From positions 3,102,001 to 3,166,000 of the forward strand of contig NZ_CP090419.1 in assembly GCF_032716425.1 (NCBI RefSeq): 64,000 nt of DNA, written 5' to 3'. Below are positions 28,870 to 37,503 of this stretch, piece by piece. The position numbers were made by a program, and so were the translations under genes. Numbering within the stretch: the first letter of the stretch is position 1; each line of letters starts with the position of its first letter. The DNA is from Pseudoalteromonas sp. N1230-9 (lineage in GTDB: Bacteria; Pseudomonadota; Gammaproteobacteria; Enterobacterales; Alteromonadaceae). The notes under the pieces were generated by a model that was not told the DNA's origin, ran no database searches, and saw nothing but the letters and a program-made list of their open reading frames with translations.

Positions 28870-30251
28870 GACGATACTCCATTGTTGCCATTTTGCTGGC
28901 TATTAACTAAATCTGCGACGACTAGTTCCATACGAGAACTACGTGACCCTTTTACAACTATCGTGGTTTTTTGCTGAGACTGAGCAAGCACACTCTGCAA
29001 TTGTTGTAGTAATTGTTCGCGGCTTGAGAAGTGGCGGTTGGGCTTTTCAAATACATCACTGGCTGACTTGCTCAATACGCCTAAGCTGTATAGCTCATCA
29101 ATCCCTTTTTGCTGTGCGTACTCGCCGACTTGTTGATGATAAAAACGCGCTTCTTCGCCAAGCTCGCCCATATCACCAAGTGCAAAAATGCGACGACCTG
29201 GCATATCACTTAATAAATCAATCGCCGCCTTTACAGACTGTACATTGGCATTATAAGTGTCATCAATCACAGTCAGCGTGTCAGAGACTTTGAGTACATT
29301 CACACGACCTTTAACTTCACCCATGGTTGCCAGTGCCGATGCAATGCTTTCTAAGCTTACGCCAAGCTCAGTCGTTAAGGCTGTGGCAATCAGTGCATTA
29401 GCAATATTGTGCTTACCAGGTAGAGCAAGGGTGACAGGTACTTTTTTATCTTGATTACACAGCATAAAAGATGCGCGAGCTTGTTCATCAAGCACCACAC
29501 CTTCTGCCCAATAATCTAATTGCTTGCTAGTAGAAAAGCGTTTTACGTTGCGATCATTTAGTTTGGTGAGCCAAAAATCAGCAAAATCGCTGTCACAGTT
29601 AACCACGGCTACACCATCTGGCTTTAAGCCATCATAGATTTCGCCCTTTGCTGTTGCTACACCTTGTAATGAGCCAAAACCTTCTAAGTGAGAAGCTGCT
29701 ACATTACACACCACGGCAACATCGGGTTTAGTCATTGCAACAGTGTAAGCAATCTCACCAATGTGATTCGCGCCCAATTCAATCACCGCATATTCATGCT
29801 GTGGTTCAAGGCGTAATAAAGTCAGTGGCACACCAATGTCATTATTAAAGTTGCCTTTCGTCGAAAGCACTTCGCCGTGCCCTGACAAAATTGCCGCACA
29901 CATTTCTTTTACGGTTGTCTTACCAACACTGCCTGTAATCGCAATAGTTTTAGGTGCAACTTGCGCCATAACGGCTGAGCCAATTTCACCTAGCGCAATG
30001 CGTGTATCAGTCACCACAAACTGCACAATATCGACATTAACAGGATGTGCCACTATCACGGCAATCGCCCCTTTTTCTTTGGCTTGTGCTATAAATTTGT
30101 GGCCATCAAAGTTTGGTCCTTGAAGCGCTAAAAACACGTCTCCCTCACAGAGGGTACGCGTATCTGTATTTATATTTTTAACTTGTTGATTACCACCTTG
30201 GTAATCGGTTGCTAGAACGTTTGCTAGCCAATCAAAATCCATAGGGATCAT
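28863..30251 (-). CDS. murF: UDP-N-acetylmuramoyl-tripeptide--D-alanyl-D-alanine ligase
   Basis: 462 residues; adds D-Ala-D-Ala to the tripeptide precursor. [14 protein letters not shown] is the P-loop, [15 protein letters not shown] follows, and [17 protein letters not shown] and LGDMGELG are family motifs. ATG 30251 overlaps the murE stop by four bases. DdlB, which makes its dipeptide substrate, is encoded in the same cluster. Confidence 0.97.
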   Translation of the reverse strand: MIPMDFDWLANVLATDYQGGNQQVKNINTDTRTLCEGDVFLALQGPNFDGHKFIAQAKEKGAIAVIVAHPVNVDIVQFVVTDTRIALGEIGSAVMAQVAPKTIAITGSVGKTTVKEMCAAILSGHGEVLSTKGNFNNDIGVPLTLLRLEPQHEYAVIELGANHIGEIAYTVAMTKPDVAVVCNVAASHLEGFGSLQGVATAKGEIYDGLKPDGVAVVNCDSDFADFWLTKLNDRNVKRFSTSKQLDYWAEGVVLDEQARASFMLCNQDKKVPVTLALPGKHNIANALIATALTTELGVSLESIASALATMGEVKGRVNVLKVSDTLTVIDDTYNANVQSVKAAIDLLSDMPGRRIFALGDMGELGEEARFYHQQVGEYAQQKGIDELYSLGVLSKSASDVFEKPNRHFSSREQLLQQLQSVLAQSQQKTTIVVKGSRSSRMELVVADLVNSQQNGNNGVSSC

Positions 30252-31726
30252 AACTGCGCCCCTTGCGATTTTTCTTTTAATTGTTGTTGTACATATTGAC
30301 GATCACAGAAATCGATACGTTGCTCGCCAATAATTTGATAATCTTCGTGGCCTTTACCTGCAATAAGAATGACATCATCGGCACTTGCTTGTTCTATTGC
30401 GTAGCTGATTGCGCGAGCGCGATCTGCTTCACTGTGAGCTTGCTCTGGATGTTCAAGCCCAGCAATAACATCAGCAATAATCACGTTAGGATCTTCACTG
30501 CGTGGATTATCGCTGGTGACAATAATACGGTCTGCATTCCCTTCTGCAGCTTTTGCCATCATTGGGCGTTTGCCTTTATCGCGGTCACCGCCGCAACCAA
30601 ATACACAACTCACGCCACCCGGAACATGTTTTTGCAATGCTTGTAATGCAAGTGCCAGTGCATCAGGAGTGTGAGCGTAATCTACAATACAGGTTGGTTG
30701 GCCTGGCGCACTAAATGCCTGCATACGCCCTGCAACAGGCTGCAAAGTACTACACGCATCGGCTAATAATTTAAGTGGATACCCTAAGCCAAGAAGCGTT
30801 GCGAGTGCAGCAGCCAAGTTATAAAGATTGAATTCACCAAATAAAGCGCATGTAATATATGCATCGCCCCAGCTGGTTTCGAACTTAGCGGCAATACCTG
30901 TGTTGTCATAGGTTACTTCACTGAAATAGACAAAACGTGCGTTTTCAGGTGTTAAGTTTTTATGTCCATAACAAACAAGGTTATTAAAGTCGTATTTTTC
31001 TAACCACAACTCAACTTGCGCATCATCTTGATTCAGTACGACAAGTTCAGGATTATGGTCACGCATTAACATCAGTTTAGCGTCACCATATGCTTCCATT
31101 GAGCCATGATAGTCTAAATGATCCCGTGAAAGGTTAGTAAATACTGCCGCCTTAAACTGGCAATGTTCAACACGTTGTTGAACTAAGCCATGGGATGAAA
31201 CTTCCATTGCCACAATGTCAGTATGCTGTTGTTCTAATTCAGATAGAATACGCTGTAAGTCAACACTTGAAGGGGTAGTATTCATCAGTGGCGTTAAGTT
31301 ATCAGGGTGACCATAACCTAGAGTGCCTATGACCGCAGCTGACTTATGACACTGCTGTGCTAAATGCGCAATCATAGCTGTGGTTGTTGACTTACCATTG
31401 GTGCCCGTGACACCCACTAATTCAAGTTGTTTAGAAGGTTGGCCATAAAAAGCAGCGGCCAAAGCAGGTAATTTCTTAGCTAAATCAGTAATTAAAAAAA
31501 GTGGTTCAAAATGGCTCTCAAACTGACATAAACGGTCTGCAATGATTGCCACAGCACCATTTTCAATAGCTTTATCAATAAATTGGCCACCATCAAGTTG
31601 GTGCCCTTTAATTGCGACAAATACATCGCCTGGTTTTACGTCTCGGCTATCAAGACGAAGTTGATTCACCAATAAGGTATTGGCTTCAACATCAATATGA
31701 TTAAGAATCGGTTTTAAATCACGCAT
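30248..31726 (-). CDS. murE: UDP-N-acetylmuramoyl-L-alanyl-D-glutamate--2,6-diaminopimelate ligase
   Basis: 492 residues; adds the third amino acid of the peptide stem. VTGTNGKSTTTAMI is the P-loop and VDYAHTPDAL the domain 3 motif. The recognition box reads DNPRSEDP, which in this family indicates meso-diaminopimelate rather than lysine. It overlaps ftsI by eight bases. Confidence 0.97.
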   Translation of the reverse strand: MRDLKPILNHIDVEANTLLVNQLRLDSRDVKPGDVFVAIKGHQLDGGQFIDKAIENGAVAIIADRLCQFESHFEPLFLITDLAKKLPALAAAFYGQPSKQLELVGVTGTNGKSTTTAMIAHLAQQCHKSAAVIGTLGYGHPDNLTPLMNTTPSSVDLQRILSELEQQHTDIVAMEVSSHGLVQQRVEHCQFKAAVFTNLSRDHLDYHGSMEAYGDAKLMLMRDHNPELVVLNQDDAQVELWLEKYDFNNLVCYGHKNLTPENARFVYFSEVTYDNTGIAAKFETSWGDAYITCALFGEFNLYNLAAALATLLGLGYPLKLLADACSTLQPVAGRMQAFSAPGQPTCIVDYAHTPDALALALQALQKHVPGGVSCVFGCGGDRDKGKRPMMAKAAEGNADRIIVTSDNPRSEDPNVIIADVIAGLEHPEQAHSEADRARAISYAIEQASADDVILIAGKGHEDYQIIGEQRIDFCDRQYVQQQLKEKSQGAQL

Positions 31727-33536
31727 CGTTATCTTTGCCTTCTACGTACGCAACCGCATCTTTGTCCGGTGCGACGTTTAAAATTCTTAAGGCATTGGAG
31801 ACAATCTCTGCAAACGCAGGGCCTGCCGTCGCACCGCCATAATACACATCTCCACCGGGTTCATTAATCATTACTACAACAGCTAAACGAGGGTTACTGG
31901 CCGGTGCGACACCTGCAAAGTAACCGACATATTCGTCACCATAGCCACCCACAGCAGCTTTTTTAGAGGTTCCCGTTTTACCCGCAGCACGATAGCCATC
32001 AACTTTAACGCTTCTAGCCGTACCATCTTTTTCAAATACGCTCTCCATCATGTGAACTACGGCCTCAACGTCTTTTTGTTGAAAGACACGCTCACCCTCA
32101 GGAATTGAATCTTGCTTTAAAACTGTTAACGGACGCATTACACCACCCGAGCCAAGCATGGCGTAGAAACGGGCCATTTGTGCTGTGCTCACCGCGAGGT
32201 TATAGCCAAATGAAAGCGCTGCTATCTCGTGATCTGACCAACGTCGATTAGGGTAAAATAAGCCGCTGCTTTCACCGACCATGCCTGTTCCACTGTCGCT
32301 TCCGAAACCTACTTTTTGATAAAGACCAACAAAATAGTCTTTCGGTACGGTTTGGCTCACTTTTGTAACACCCATATTACTTGAATACTTCAAGATTTCT
32401 CTTAAAGTCATTTCACCATGGTTTCGTGTATCTTGTACTAAGCTGCCACCTACGCGCATCCAGCCTGGGTAAGTATCAATGATGTCATCCGGTTGGATCG
32501 AGCCGTAGTCTAAACCAGCTAAAATGGCTAGCGGCTTAACAGTTGAGCCTGGCTCAAATAAATCTGTAATAGCACGGTTACGACGCTTATGAGGTGCTGC
32601 ATCGTTAAGGTTATTAGGGTTAAACGAAGGGCTATTAACCATCGCTAACACTTCGCCTGTTTTTACATCGACGACCATCGCTGATCCTGAGGTTGCTTTA
32701 TATGTCAGCACTGCCGACTTAACAGCCTTATAGGCGATTGCCTGAATACGTTGATCAATACTAAGCTGTATATTTTCAGGTTCAACACGCTCACGCTCAT
32801 CAAGTACTTCCACTTCACGACCTTGCGCATCTTTACGAATAGTACGTTGCCCTTCGACACCTGTAAGTTGTTTTTCGTAAAGTTTTTCAATGCCTTCAAT
32901 ACCGTGACCATCAATGTTAGTAAAACCAATAACATGCGCTGTCACTTCACCGGCAGGGTAATAGCGTTTTGATTCATCAAGTAAATGGATACCAGGTAAA
33001 CGTAAATCACCAATATAATTTGCTACAGCGGGAGTCACTTGACGCTTTAAATAAACAAAGCGGCGTTTAGGGTTATCGCGCAGGCGTGCATTAATTTTCT
33101 TTGGCTCAATACGAAGCACATCAGCCAACTCTCGCCAACGTAAATCGTGGTTATAGTACGTGGCAATACGTTTATTGAGCTCATTGGTGTTTTCAGCAAG
33201 GGCATTTTGGTCTTCACCATTTTTACGGGCTTGGCGAAGTACTTTGCTTACTAAAGATTTATGAAGTGCTTTTGGATCTGCATAAACGCTAACAACAGGA
33301 ACACTAACGGCAAGCTCTTTACCATTGCGATCGAAAATCATGCCCCGTTGTACATGTTGTTTTTCAACCCGCACTGTGCGTTTATCACTTTCTGAACGGG
33401 CTTTATCAGGCTCAATCACTTGTAAATAGGCAGCACGAGCAACTAACGTCATAAAGACGAGTAGAACAACTGAACACACGAGCGTAAAACGCCATGTGAT
33501 CAAGGTATTTGTTGGCTTTTTCCCTCTGCTTCTCAT
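31719..33536 (-). CDS. ftsI: Septal transpeptidase PBP3
   Basis: 605 residues; class B penicillin-binding protein that cross-links septal peptidoglycan together with FtsW. One membrane segment lies near residues 15-35, then a pedestal (QHVQRGMIFDRNGKELA), and the transpeptidase domain with the active-site Ser in GSTVKPL (about residue 331), the SSN triad in YSSNMG, and KTGTSKKA. The family is the target of beta-lactams such as aztreonam and cephalexin. It overlaps ftsL by four bases. Confidence 0.97.
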   Translation of the reverse strand: MRSRGKKPTNTLITWRFTLVCSVVLLVFMTLVARAAYLQVIEPDKARSESDKRTVRVEKQHVQRGMIFDRNGKELAVSVPVVSVYADPKALHKSLVSKVLRQARKNGEDQNALAENTNELNKRIATYYNHDLRWRELADVLRIEPKKINARLRDNPKRRFVYLKRQVTPAVANYIGDLRLPGIHLLDESKRYYPAGEVTAHVIGFTNIDGHGIEGIEKLYEKQLTGVEGQRTIRKDAQGREVEVLDERERVEPENIQLSIDQRIQAIAYKAVKSAVLTYKATSGSAMVVDVKTGEVLAMVNSPSFNPNNLNDAAPHKRRNRAITDLFEPGSTVKPLAILAGLDYGSIQPDDIIDTYPGWMRVGGSLVQDTRNHGEMTLREILKYSSNMGVTKVSQTVPKDYFVGLYQKVGFGSDSGTGMVGESSGLFYPNRRWSDHEIAALSFGYNLAVSTAQMARFYAMLGSGGVMRPLTVLKQDSIPEGERVFQQKDVEAVVHMMESVFEKDGTARSVKVDGYRAAGKTGTSKKAAVGGYGDEYVGYFAGVAPASNPRLAVVVMINEPGGDVYYGGATAGPAFAEIVSNALRILNVAPDKDAVAYVEGKDNDA

Positions 33537-33859
33537 TGCAGTACTACCACCTGTTCATCTTGGCTAGTTGGCCTTTTCATTTCAAGCTGCATGGTCGCAA
33601 CTTCTTCGATGCGCGCATGCTGTGAGTAAAACTCTTCTTCTACCAACAAGTAGCGCCACTCTAAATCGAGTTCATCACGCTCTTGCAATAATTTATCCTG
33701 CTCAATTAACTGTTGACGCGCTAAGTGTGTCACTTGAACAACACCCAAGCTCGATGCAAGGATCACAACCAACAAGGCCAAGGTCAGCTTATTAGCTCCT
33801 AGGCCTTTAAAAATTTCTTTAAATAAGTTTGGTTGGCGATGCGTCGCTTTTGCTTTCAT
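33533..33859 (-). CDS. ftsL: Cell division protein FtsL
   Basis: 108 residues; single-pass membrane protein with a TM segment at about residues 25-45 (LTLALLVVILASSLGVVQV) and a periplasmic coiled coil (RQQLIEQDKLLQERDELDLE). It pairs with FtsB and binds FtsQ. FtsL sequences are poorly conserved, and the call depends on position between rsmH and ftsI as well as on the TM-plus-coil layout. Its start codon touches the rsmH stop. Confidence 0.93.
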   Translation of the reverse strand: MKAKATHRQPNLFKEIFKGLGANKLTLALLVVILASSLGVVQVTHLARQQLIEQDKLLQERDELDLEWRYLLVEEEFYSQHARIEEVATMQLEMKRPTSQDEQVVVLQ

Positions 33860-34794
33860 TACAATCTCTGCGCAACCCTTAGTACCGAACTACGCGAACG
33901 AGGATTCATTTCAATCTCCGTTTTGCTAGGCTTAATGGCTTTACCCACTGCCTTTAACGTCAGGTTTTTGTTTATTTGTGCGTCTGTTAAAGGCAGACCT
34001 CTGGGTATCGCCTCTCCCTTACTCTGTTTTTTAATAAACTGCTTAACAATGCGATCTTCTAACGAGTGGAACGAGATAACGACTAAACGCCCACCTGGTT
34101 TTAAAACGTCAACAGCGGCTTGCAGTGCAGTTTGAATTTCTTCAAGTTCACTGTTGATATAAATACGGATCGCTTGGAATGTGCGTGTTGCAGGGTGCTT
34201 ATGTTTATCTTTTACGGGGACTGCTTCATCGACCAAATCAGCAAGCTGCTTGGTGCTAGTAATCGCAGTGTGCTCACGAGTCTCAATAATTTTATGAGCA
34301 ATACGGCGACCAAACTTTTCTTCGCCATAGGTTTTGATCACATGAGTGATGTCTTCAAGTTCAGCTTCCGCTAGCCATTGTGCTGCGCTGCGACCACTGG
34401 TTGGATCCATACGCATATCAAGCGGGCCATCTTTCATAAAACTAAAGCCGCGCTCAGCATCATCTAGCTGTGGTGAAGAAACACCGATATCTAACAAAAT
34501 ACCATCAACCTTGCCGATTAAATTGTTGTCTTCAGCAACCGTTTTTAAGTTTGAAAAACGGGTATGGGCAATTGAAAATCGCGTATCGTCGGCAAATTTT
34601 TCGGCGGCTTTAATCGCTTGCGGATCTTGATCGATTGCTTGTAAGCGACCTTGATCACTTAAACGCGCAAGAATTTGACCTGAATGTCCGCCGCGACCAA
34701 ATGTGCCATCCATGTAAATGCCTTCGGGTTTAATATCCAAAGCATCTATGGTTTCGTCCATCAGTACAGAGACATGTTCAAATTGCGCTGTCAT
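33859..34794 (-). CDS. rsmH: 16S rRNA (cytosine(1402)-N(4))-methyltransferase
   Basis: 311 residues; SAM-dependent methyltransferase (MraW) that makes m4C1402 in the decoding centre. [27 protein letters not shown] (SAM motif), [13 protein letters not shown] and [13 protein letters not shown] are diagnostic. RsmI, which 2'-O-methylates the same nucleotide, is encoded at about 60 kb in this window. The gap to mraZ is 30 bases. Confidence 0.97.
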   Translation of the reverse strand: MTAQFEHVSVLMDETIDALDIKPEGIYMDGTFGRGGHSGQILARLSDQGRLQAIDQDPQAIKAAEKFADDTRFSIAHTRFSNLKTVAEDNNLIGKVDGILLDIGVSSPQLDDAERGFSFMKDGPLDMRMDPTSGRSAAQWLAEAELEDITHVIKTYGEEKFGRRIAHKIIETREHTAITSTKQLADLVDEAVPVKDKHKHPATRTFQAIRIYINSELEEIQTALQAAVDVLKPGGRLVVISFHSLEDRIVKQFIKKQSKGEAIPRGLPLTDAQINKNLTLKAVGKAIKPSKTEIEMNPRSRSSVLRVAQRL

Positions 34795-34824
34795 TAGCTA
34801 TTTTTTGCCTTTTTATTATTGTGG

Positions 34825-35283
34825 TTAGAGTGAAAAGTTATCGAACTCAGGATTTGCCTCAAAATCACCTAGGCGTTCAATTTCAGTATCTTGGCGCATT
34901 TGCTCATGCCAACGATCTTCATCCCAAATTTCAAACTTATTCATCAAGCCAACCAACATGATTTTTTTTCCAAGTTCTGCATGAGCCCGTAACGACGGCG
35001 CAAGCAAGATTCGGCCATTTTTATCTAGTTGATACTCTGTAGCATTACCGAGCAACATTCGTTGCATACGGCGTGCACGTGGATTCATGTTAGAGATCTT
35101 TAATAATCGCGATTCAATTTCTAACCATTCAGCTAATGGGTACAACCACAAACAAGGTTCATTTAAAGCAACAGTGCAAATAACCGTGCCCTGATCTTCA
35201 GACAAGATCGCATCTCGGTACTTGGTTGGTACCGCAAAGCGTCCTTTATCATCCAAACTCAGAGAGCTCGCACCCCGAAACAT
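34825..35283 (-). CDS. mraZ: Transcriptional regulator MraZ
   Basis: 152 residues, as in E. coli; an AbrB-fold protein with two DxxxR repeats (LDDKGRFAVPTKYRD and LDKNGRILLAPSLR). In E. coli it binds TGGGN direct repeats and represses its own dcw promoter. It is the first gene of the cluster. Just upstream (35331-35373) are five TGG boxes on a 10-bp period that look like its operator. Confidence 0.97.
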   Translation of the reverse strand: MFRGASSLSLDDKGRFAVPTKYRDAILSEDQGTVICTVALNEPCLWLYPLAEWLEIESRLLKISNMNPRARRMQRMLLGNATEYQLDKNGRILLAPSLRAHAELGKKIMLVGLMNKFEIWDEDRWHEQMRQDTEIERLGDFEANPEFDNFSL

Positions 35284-35330
35284 AGCTTGCCTTAAAATTA
35301 GGTTGTTAATCGCTGACGATTATTTCTGAT

Positions 35331-35373
35331 CCAATTTGATCCACTAAAAACCACTTTTTACCACAGTGCTCCA
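35331..35373 (-). promoter_or_regulatory. Putative MraZ operator: five TGG repeats at 10-bp period
   Basis: In the mraZ direction, TGG occurs at plus-strand positions 35371, 35361, 35351, 35341 and 35331 (seen as CCA on the plus strand), each exactly ten bases apart. A sixth lies in the same register at 35391. The known MraZ box is TGGGN with five-base spacing, i.e. the same 10-bp period. Here the fourth base is A or T rather than G. The boxes end 48 bases before the mraZ start and overlap the likely transcription start. Confidence 0.75.
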
Positions 35374-35402
35374 GTTTAGGGCTTGACAAGCCATTTTGTC
35401 AA
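35373..35402 (-). promoter_or_regulatory. Putative promoter of the dcw cluster
   Basis: On the minus strand TTGACA (35402-35397) is followed after 18 bases by TAAACT (35378-35373), a moderate -10 match. The -35 hexamer lies in an inverted repeat, CTTGACAA / TTGTCAAG (35382-35403, six-base loop), which places a consensus -35 on both strands. The operator repeats begin within the -10 region, in the right place for repression. Confidence 0.45.
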
Positions 35403-35403
35403 G

Positions 35404-35742
35404 TAAGCTGATCATCATACTCGCCTTCTAAAGCCAGAAAAAATAAGGGCTCAAGCAAAGCTACTGAATTAAGTGGGAAAAAGTGGCAAACAAAGAAAAA
35501 ATTTTTTTTACCTATTTTATTGGGTAAAAATGATGAATGAATGAGCAGTGAATAGTTACACTATTTCTACCGCACTGTAATTTTTACTCAGTTACCCTGC
35601 AAGAGTTACGAGAAAACAACGCTAAAACAAAAACCATTCAATTCGAAAAACCATAAACCATTAAAACTTAAGGATATTTATATTTGGTATGAAGGTTGCG
35701 ACATATAAACTACCAACTAATGGCAATATTTAAGGAATGATT
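35404..35742. other. Intergenic region between mraZ and the yqjD-like gene
   Basis: No gene is seen here. Notable elements are two TGG boxes ten bases apart in plus orientation (35474 and 35484, reading TGGGA and TGGCA), which could be a weak MraZ-type site facing the divergent genes, and a hairpin TTTTTACC / GGTAAAAA at 35505-35530. The hairpin lies between divergent promoters, so a terminator role is doubtful. The yqjD-like gene has AAGGA at 35732-35736 as ribosome site. Confidence 0.4.
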
Positions 35743-36084
35743 ATGACTACCGCAACGACAAAATCGAACTCAACTGCAACAAGCAACAGCAATGTAGATC
35801 CGAAAGCGGCTCAAGTTGAAGCGCCATTCACAGACAAAGCAACTGAAGCAGCACATCACGCTGTGGATGCTTTATCGACTCGTGCAGCCAGTGCCGAGCA
35901 CAGTGTTCGCCAAGGTGCGTCGAGCTCTGCTAAAACGCTTTCTGAAAAGCAAGCTGTAGCGCGTGCTAAATTTAATGAATATAGCGGCAAAACACGTCAG
36001 CTTGCCTCAGAAAACCCACTTGCAACAGCAGGTATTGCGTTTGCAGCGGGTATGCTAGTAACTGCACTTATTCGCCGTAAGTAA
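35743..36084 (+). CDS. DUF883/YqjD-like ribosome-associated membrane protein
   Basis: 113 residues. A Ser/Thr/Ala-rich N-terminus and a helical middle (SAEHSVRQGASSSAKTLSEK) precede a C-terminal membrane anchor AGIAFAAGMLVTALIRRK. This is the layout of YqjD/ElaB/YgaM, stationary-phase proteins that anchor ribosomes to the inner membrane in E. coli. ATG 35743 is favoured over ATG 35737 because of AAGGA spacing. yqjE- and yqjK-like genes follow immediately, as in E. coli, which supports the assignment. Confidence 0.75.
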   Translation: MTTATTKSNSTATSNSNVDPKAAQVEAPFTDKATEAAHHAVDALSTRAASAEHSVRQGASSSAKTLSEKQAVARAKFNEYSGKTRQLASENPLATAGIAFAAGMLVTALIRRK

Positions 36085-36089
36085 TTGTT

Positions 36090-36539
36090 ATGCAGTCTTC
36101 TCAACCTACAGATGAGAAAACGCAAGATGCCACTGATCAGAAATCAAACGCTGATCAGTGGCAAGATCATCTTGCCAAACTCTCAGACTACTCTAAGCAG
36201 CTATACGTCGATTACCGAAAACAAGCGGGTATATGTAAAGAATTAGCAGCCGCTGAGTGGCGTTTATCAACACGCTCGTTGGCACTCACTATTATTATGC
36301 TGGTTTGTTTTGCAGGTGGTTTAGTGCTGTTATGGGCCGGTTTACTTGCCACAATCGGCATTGGCATATTCACCCTAAGTCAATCGCTAATATTATCAGC
36401 GATCTCATTAATCGCTTTGCAATTACTTTGTTTAGCATGGCTTTGGAAAAATATAGGTTATGTCAGCAGCAAGATTGGGTTTGATAAATCAGTACGTAGT
36501 TTTAAACAGCTTCTTAATATTGATAAGGATGAATCATGA
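36090..36539 (+). CDS. YqjE-like phage holin-family membrane protein
   Basis: 149 residues with a charged N-terminus and two long membrane segments (about residues 65-90 and 98-122). ELAAAEWRLSTRSLALTI resembles the entry to the hydrophobic region of the DUF1469/YqjE family. Function is unknown; holin in the family name reflects similarity only. It starts five bases after the yqjD-like gene and overlaps the next gene by four bases, so the three form an operon. Confidence 0.7.
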   Translation: MQSSQPTDEKTQDATDQKSNADQWQDHLAKLSDYSKQLYVDYRKQAGICKELAAAEWRLSTRSLALTIIMLVCFAGGLVLLWAGLLATIGIGIFTLSQSLILSAISLIALQLLCLAWLWKNIGYVSSKIGFDKSVRSFKQLLNIDKDES

Positions 36540-36793
36540 TTATTGATTATTTTATTAATAAGCCTCAAAAAAATGTACGCTCACTTAGCGAACAAATGGA
36601 TTTGGCTGATGAATTAAAGCGCCAACATCATCAAGCTTTTAATTATCGTTTAAAACGCTTTGCAGTAAGCAAAGCCGGTATCGCAAGTGCTTTTACCGCA
36701 GGGATGGGTTATCAAGCAATGAAAAGTGATGAACCTTCGAAAGGTCCGGTTAAGCAAGTAACTCAGTTTGCTTGGTTGTTAAGATTACTATAA
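36536..36793 (+). CDS. YqjK-like small protein
   Basis: 85 residues, basic, with a weak hydrophobic segment (KAGIASAFTAGMGYQAM, about residues 45-61). I base the YqjK-like label mainly on its position as the third gene of a yqjD-yqjE-like operon and on its size; sequence similarity to YqjK is only suggestive. It overlaps the yqjE-like gene as ATGA. Confidence 0.55.
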   Translation: MIIDYFINKPQKNVRSLSEQMDLADELKRQHHQAFNYRLKRFAVSKAGIASAFTAGMGYQAMKSDEPSKGPVKQVTQFAWLLRLL

Positions 36794-36887
36794 TCATGAT
36801 TTATATCATCTAAATCTATTTTGCTACTTCTCATTTTCACTTTATGCTATTAACTTAAAGCTATTATGGCTAATAGGATAGGTTACT

Positions 36888-37463
36888 GTGAAAAAACGGA
36901 TTGTGTTAACAGGTGGACCAGGTGGTGGTAAAACAACGGCAATTGATTTATTACGACGTGAATTTTCAAATCAAATTGTAGTTGTTCCTGAATCTGCAAC
37001 CATGCTGTTTAGTGGTGGGATAGAGCGTAATGATTCACCAAGTCTAATCAAAGCACAACAACAAGCAATTTATAATCTCCAGAAGCACCTTGAACATATC
37101 CAACGCACCAAACATCCAGATCGTTTAATGCTTTGCGATCGTGGCAGTTTAGATGGGCTCGCCTATTGGCCCGATAACCCTGATGAGTTTTTCGTATATC
37201 TGAACACCGATTTAAAAACTGAGCTCGCGCAATATGACGCTGTTATATTTTTCGAAACCGCAGCTAAATCAGGTCAAAGCATCCACTCAAATAACCCTGT
37301 CAGAAATGAATCAGACAACCAAGCAATTATACTTGACGACAAACTTCAAGCCGTTTGGTCGCAACACCCAAATTTTAATTTAGTGAAAAGTTCAGAGTCA
37401 TTTATTCAAAAGGTGATGTTTGGCATCGACACTATCCGCAAGGTCATGGATAGTTATAACTAA
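36888..37463 (+). CDS. AAA_28-type P-loop ATPase
   Basis: 191 residues. The Walker A is LTGGPGGGKTTAID, followed by VVPESATMLF and the LMLCDRGSLDGLAYWP region that resembles NadR-like kinases and the AAA_28 family. It may be a small-molecule kinase or a nucleotide-dependent switch; its substrate is unknown. The start is GTG 36888 with AGGATAGG upstream. The gene ends in a long palindromic hairpin shared with the convergent yqjG gene. Confidence 0.7.
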   Translation: MKKRIVLTGGPGGGKTTAIDLLRREFSNQIVVVPESATMLFSGGIERNDSPSLIKAQQQAIYNLQKHLEHIQRTKHPDRLMLCDRGSLDGLAYWPDNPDEFFVYLNTDLKTELAQYDAVIFFETAAKSGQSIHSNNPVRNESDNQAIILDDKLQAVWSQHPNFNLVKSSESFIQKVMFGIDTIRKVMDSYN

Positions 37464-37494
37464 CAGCTTAATCAGTCATTAAACTGTTAGTTAT
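37456..37494. terminator. Long palindromic hairpin between convergent genes
   Basis: An 11-bp perfect arm (ATAACTAACAG / CTGTTAGTTAT), a single mismatch, then five more pairs (TTAAT / ATTAA) around loop CAGTC. It overlaps the stop codon of the ATPase gene and ends ten bases from the yqjG stop. It has no T-tract, so it may be an mRNA 3'-end stabiliser or weak bidirectional terminator. Confidence 0.55.
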
Positions 37495-37503
37495 CAGAGT
37501 CTA

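Noticed and set aside
35505..35530. Hairpin TTTTTACC / GGTAAAAA as a terminator
   Set aside because: It lies between two divergent promoters, so there is no obvious transcript for it to end; it is A/T-rich and may be chance.
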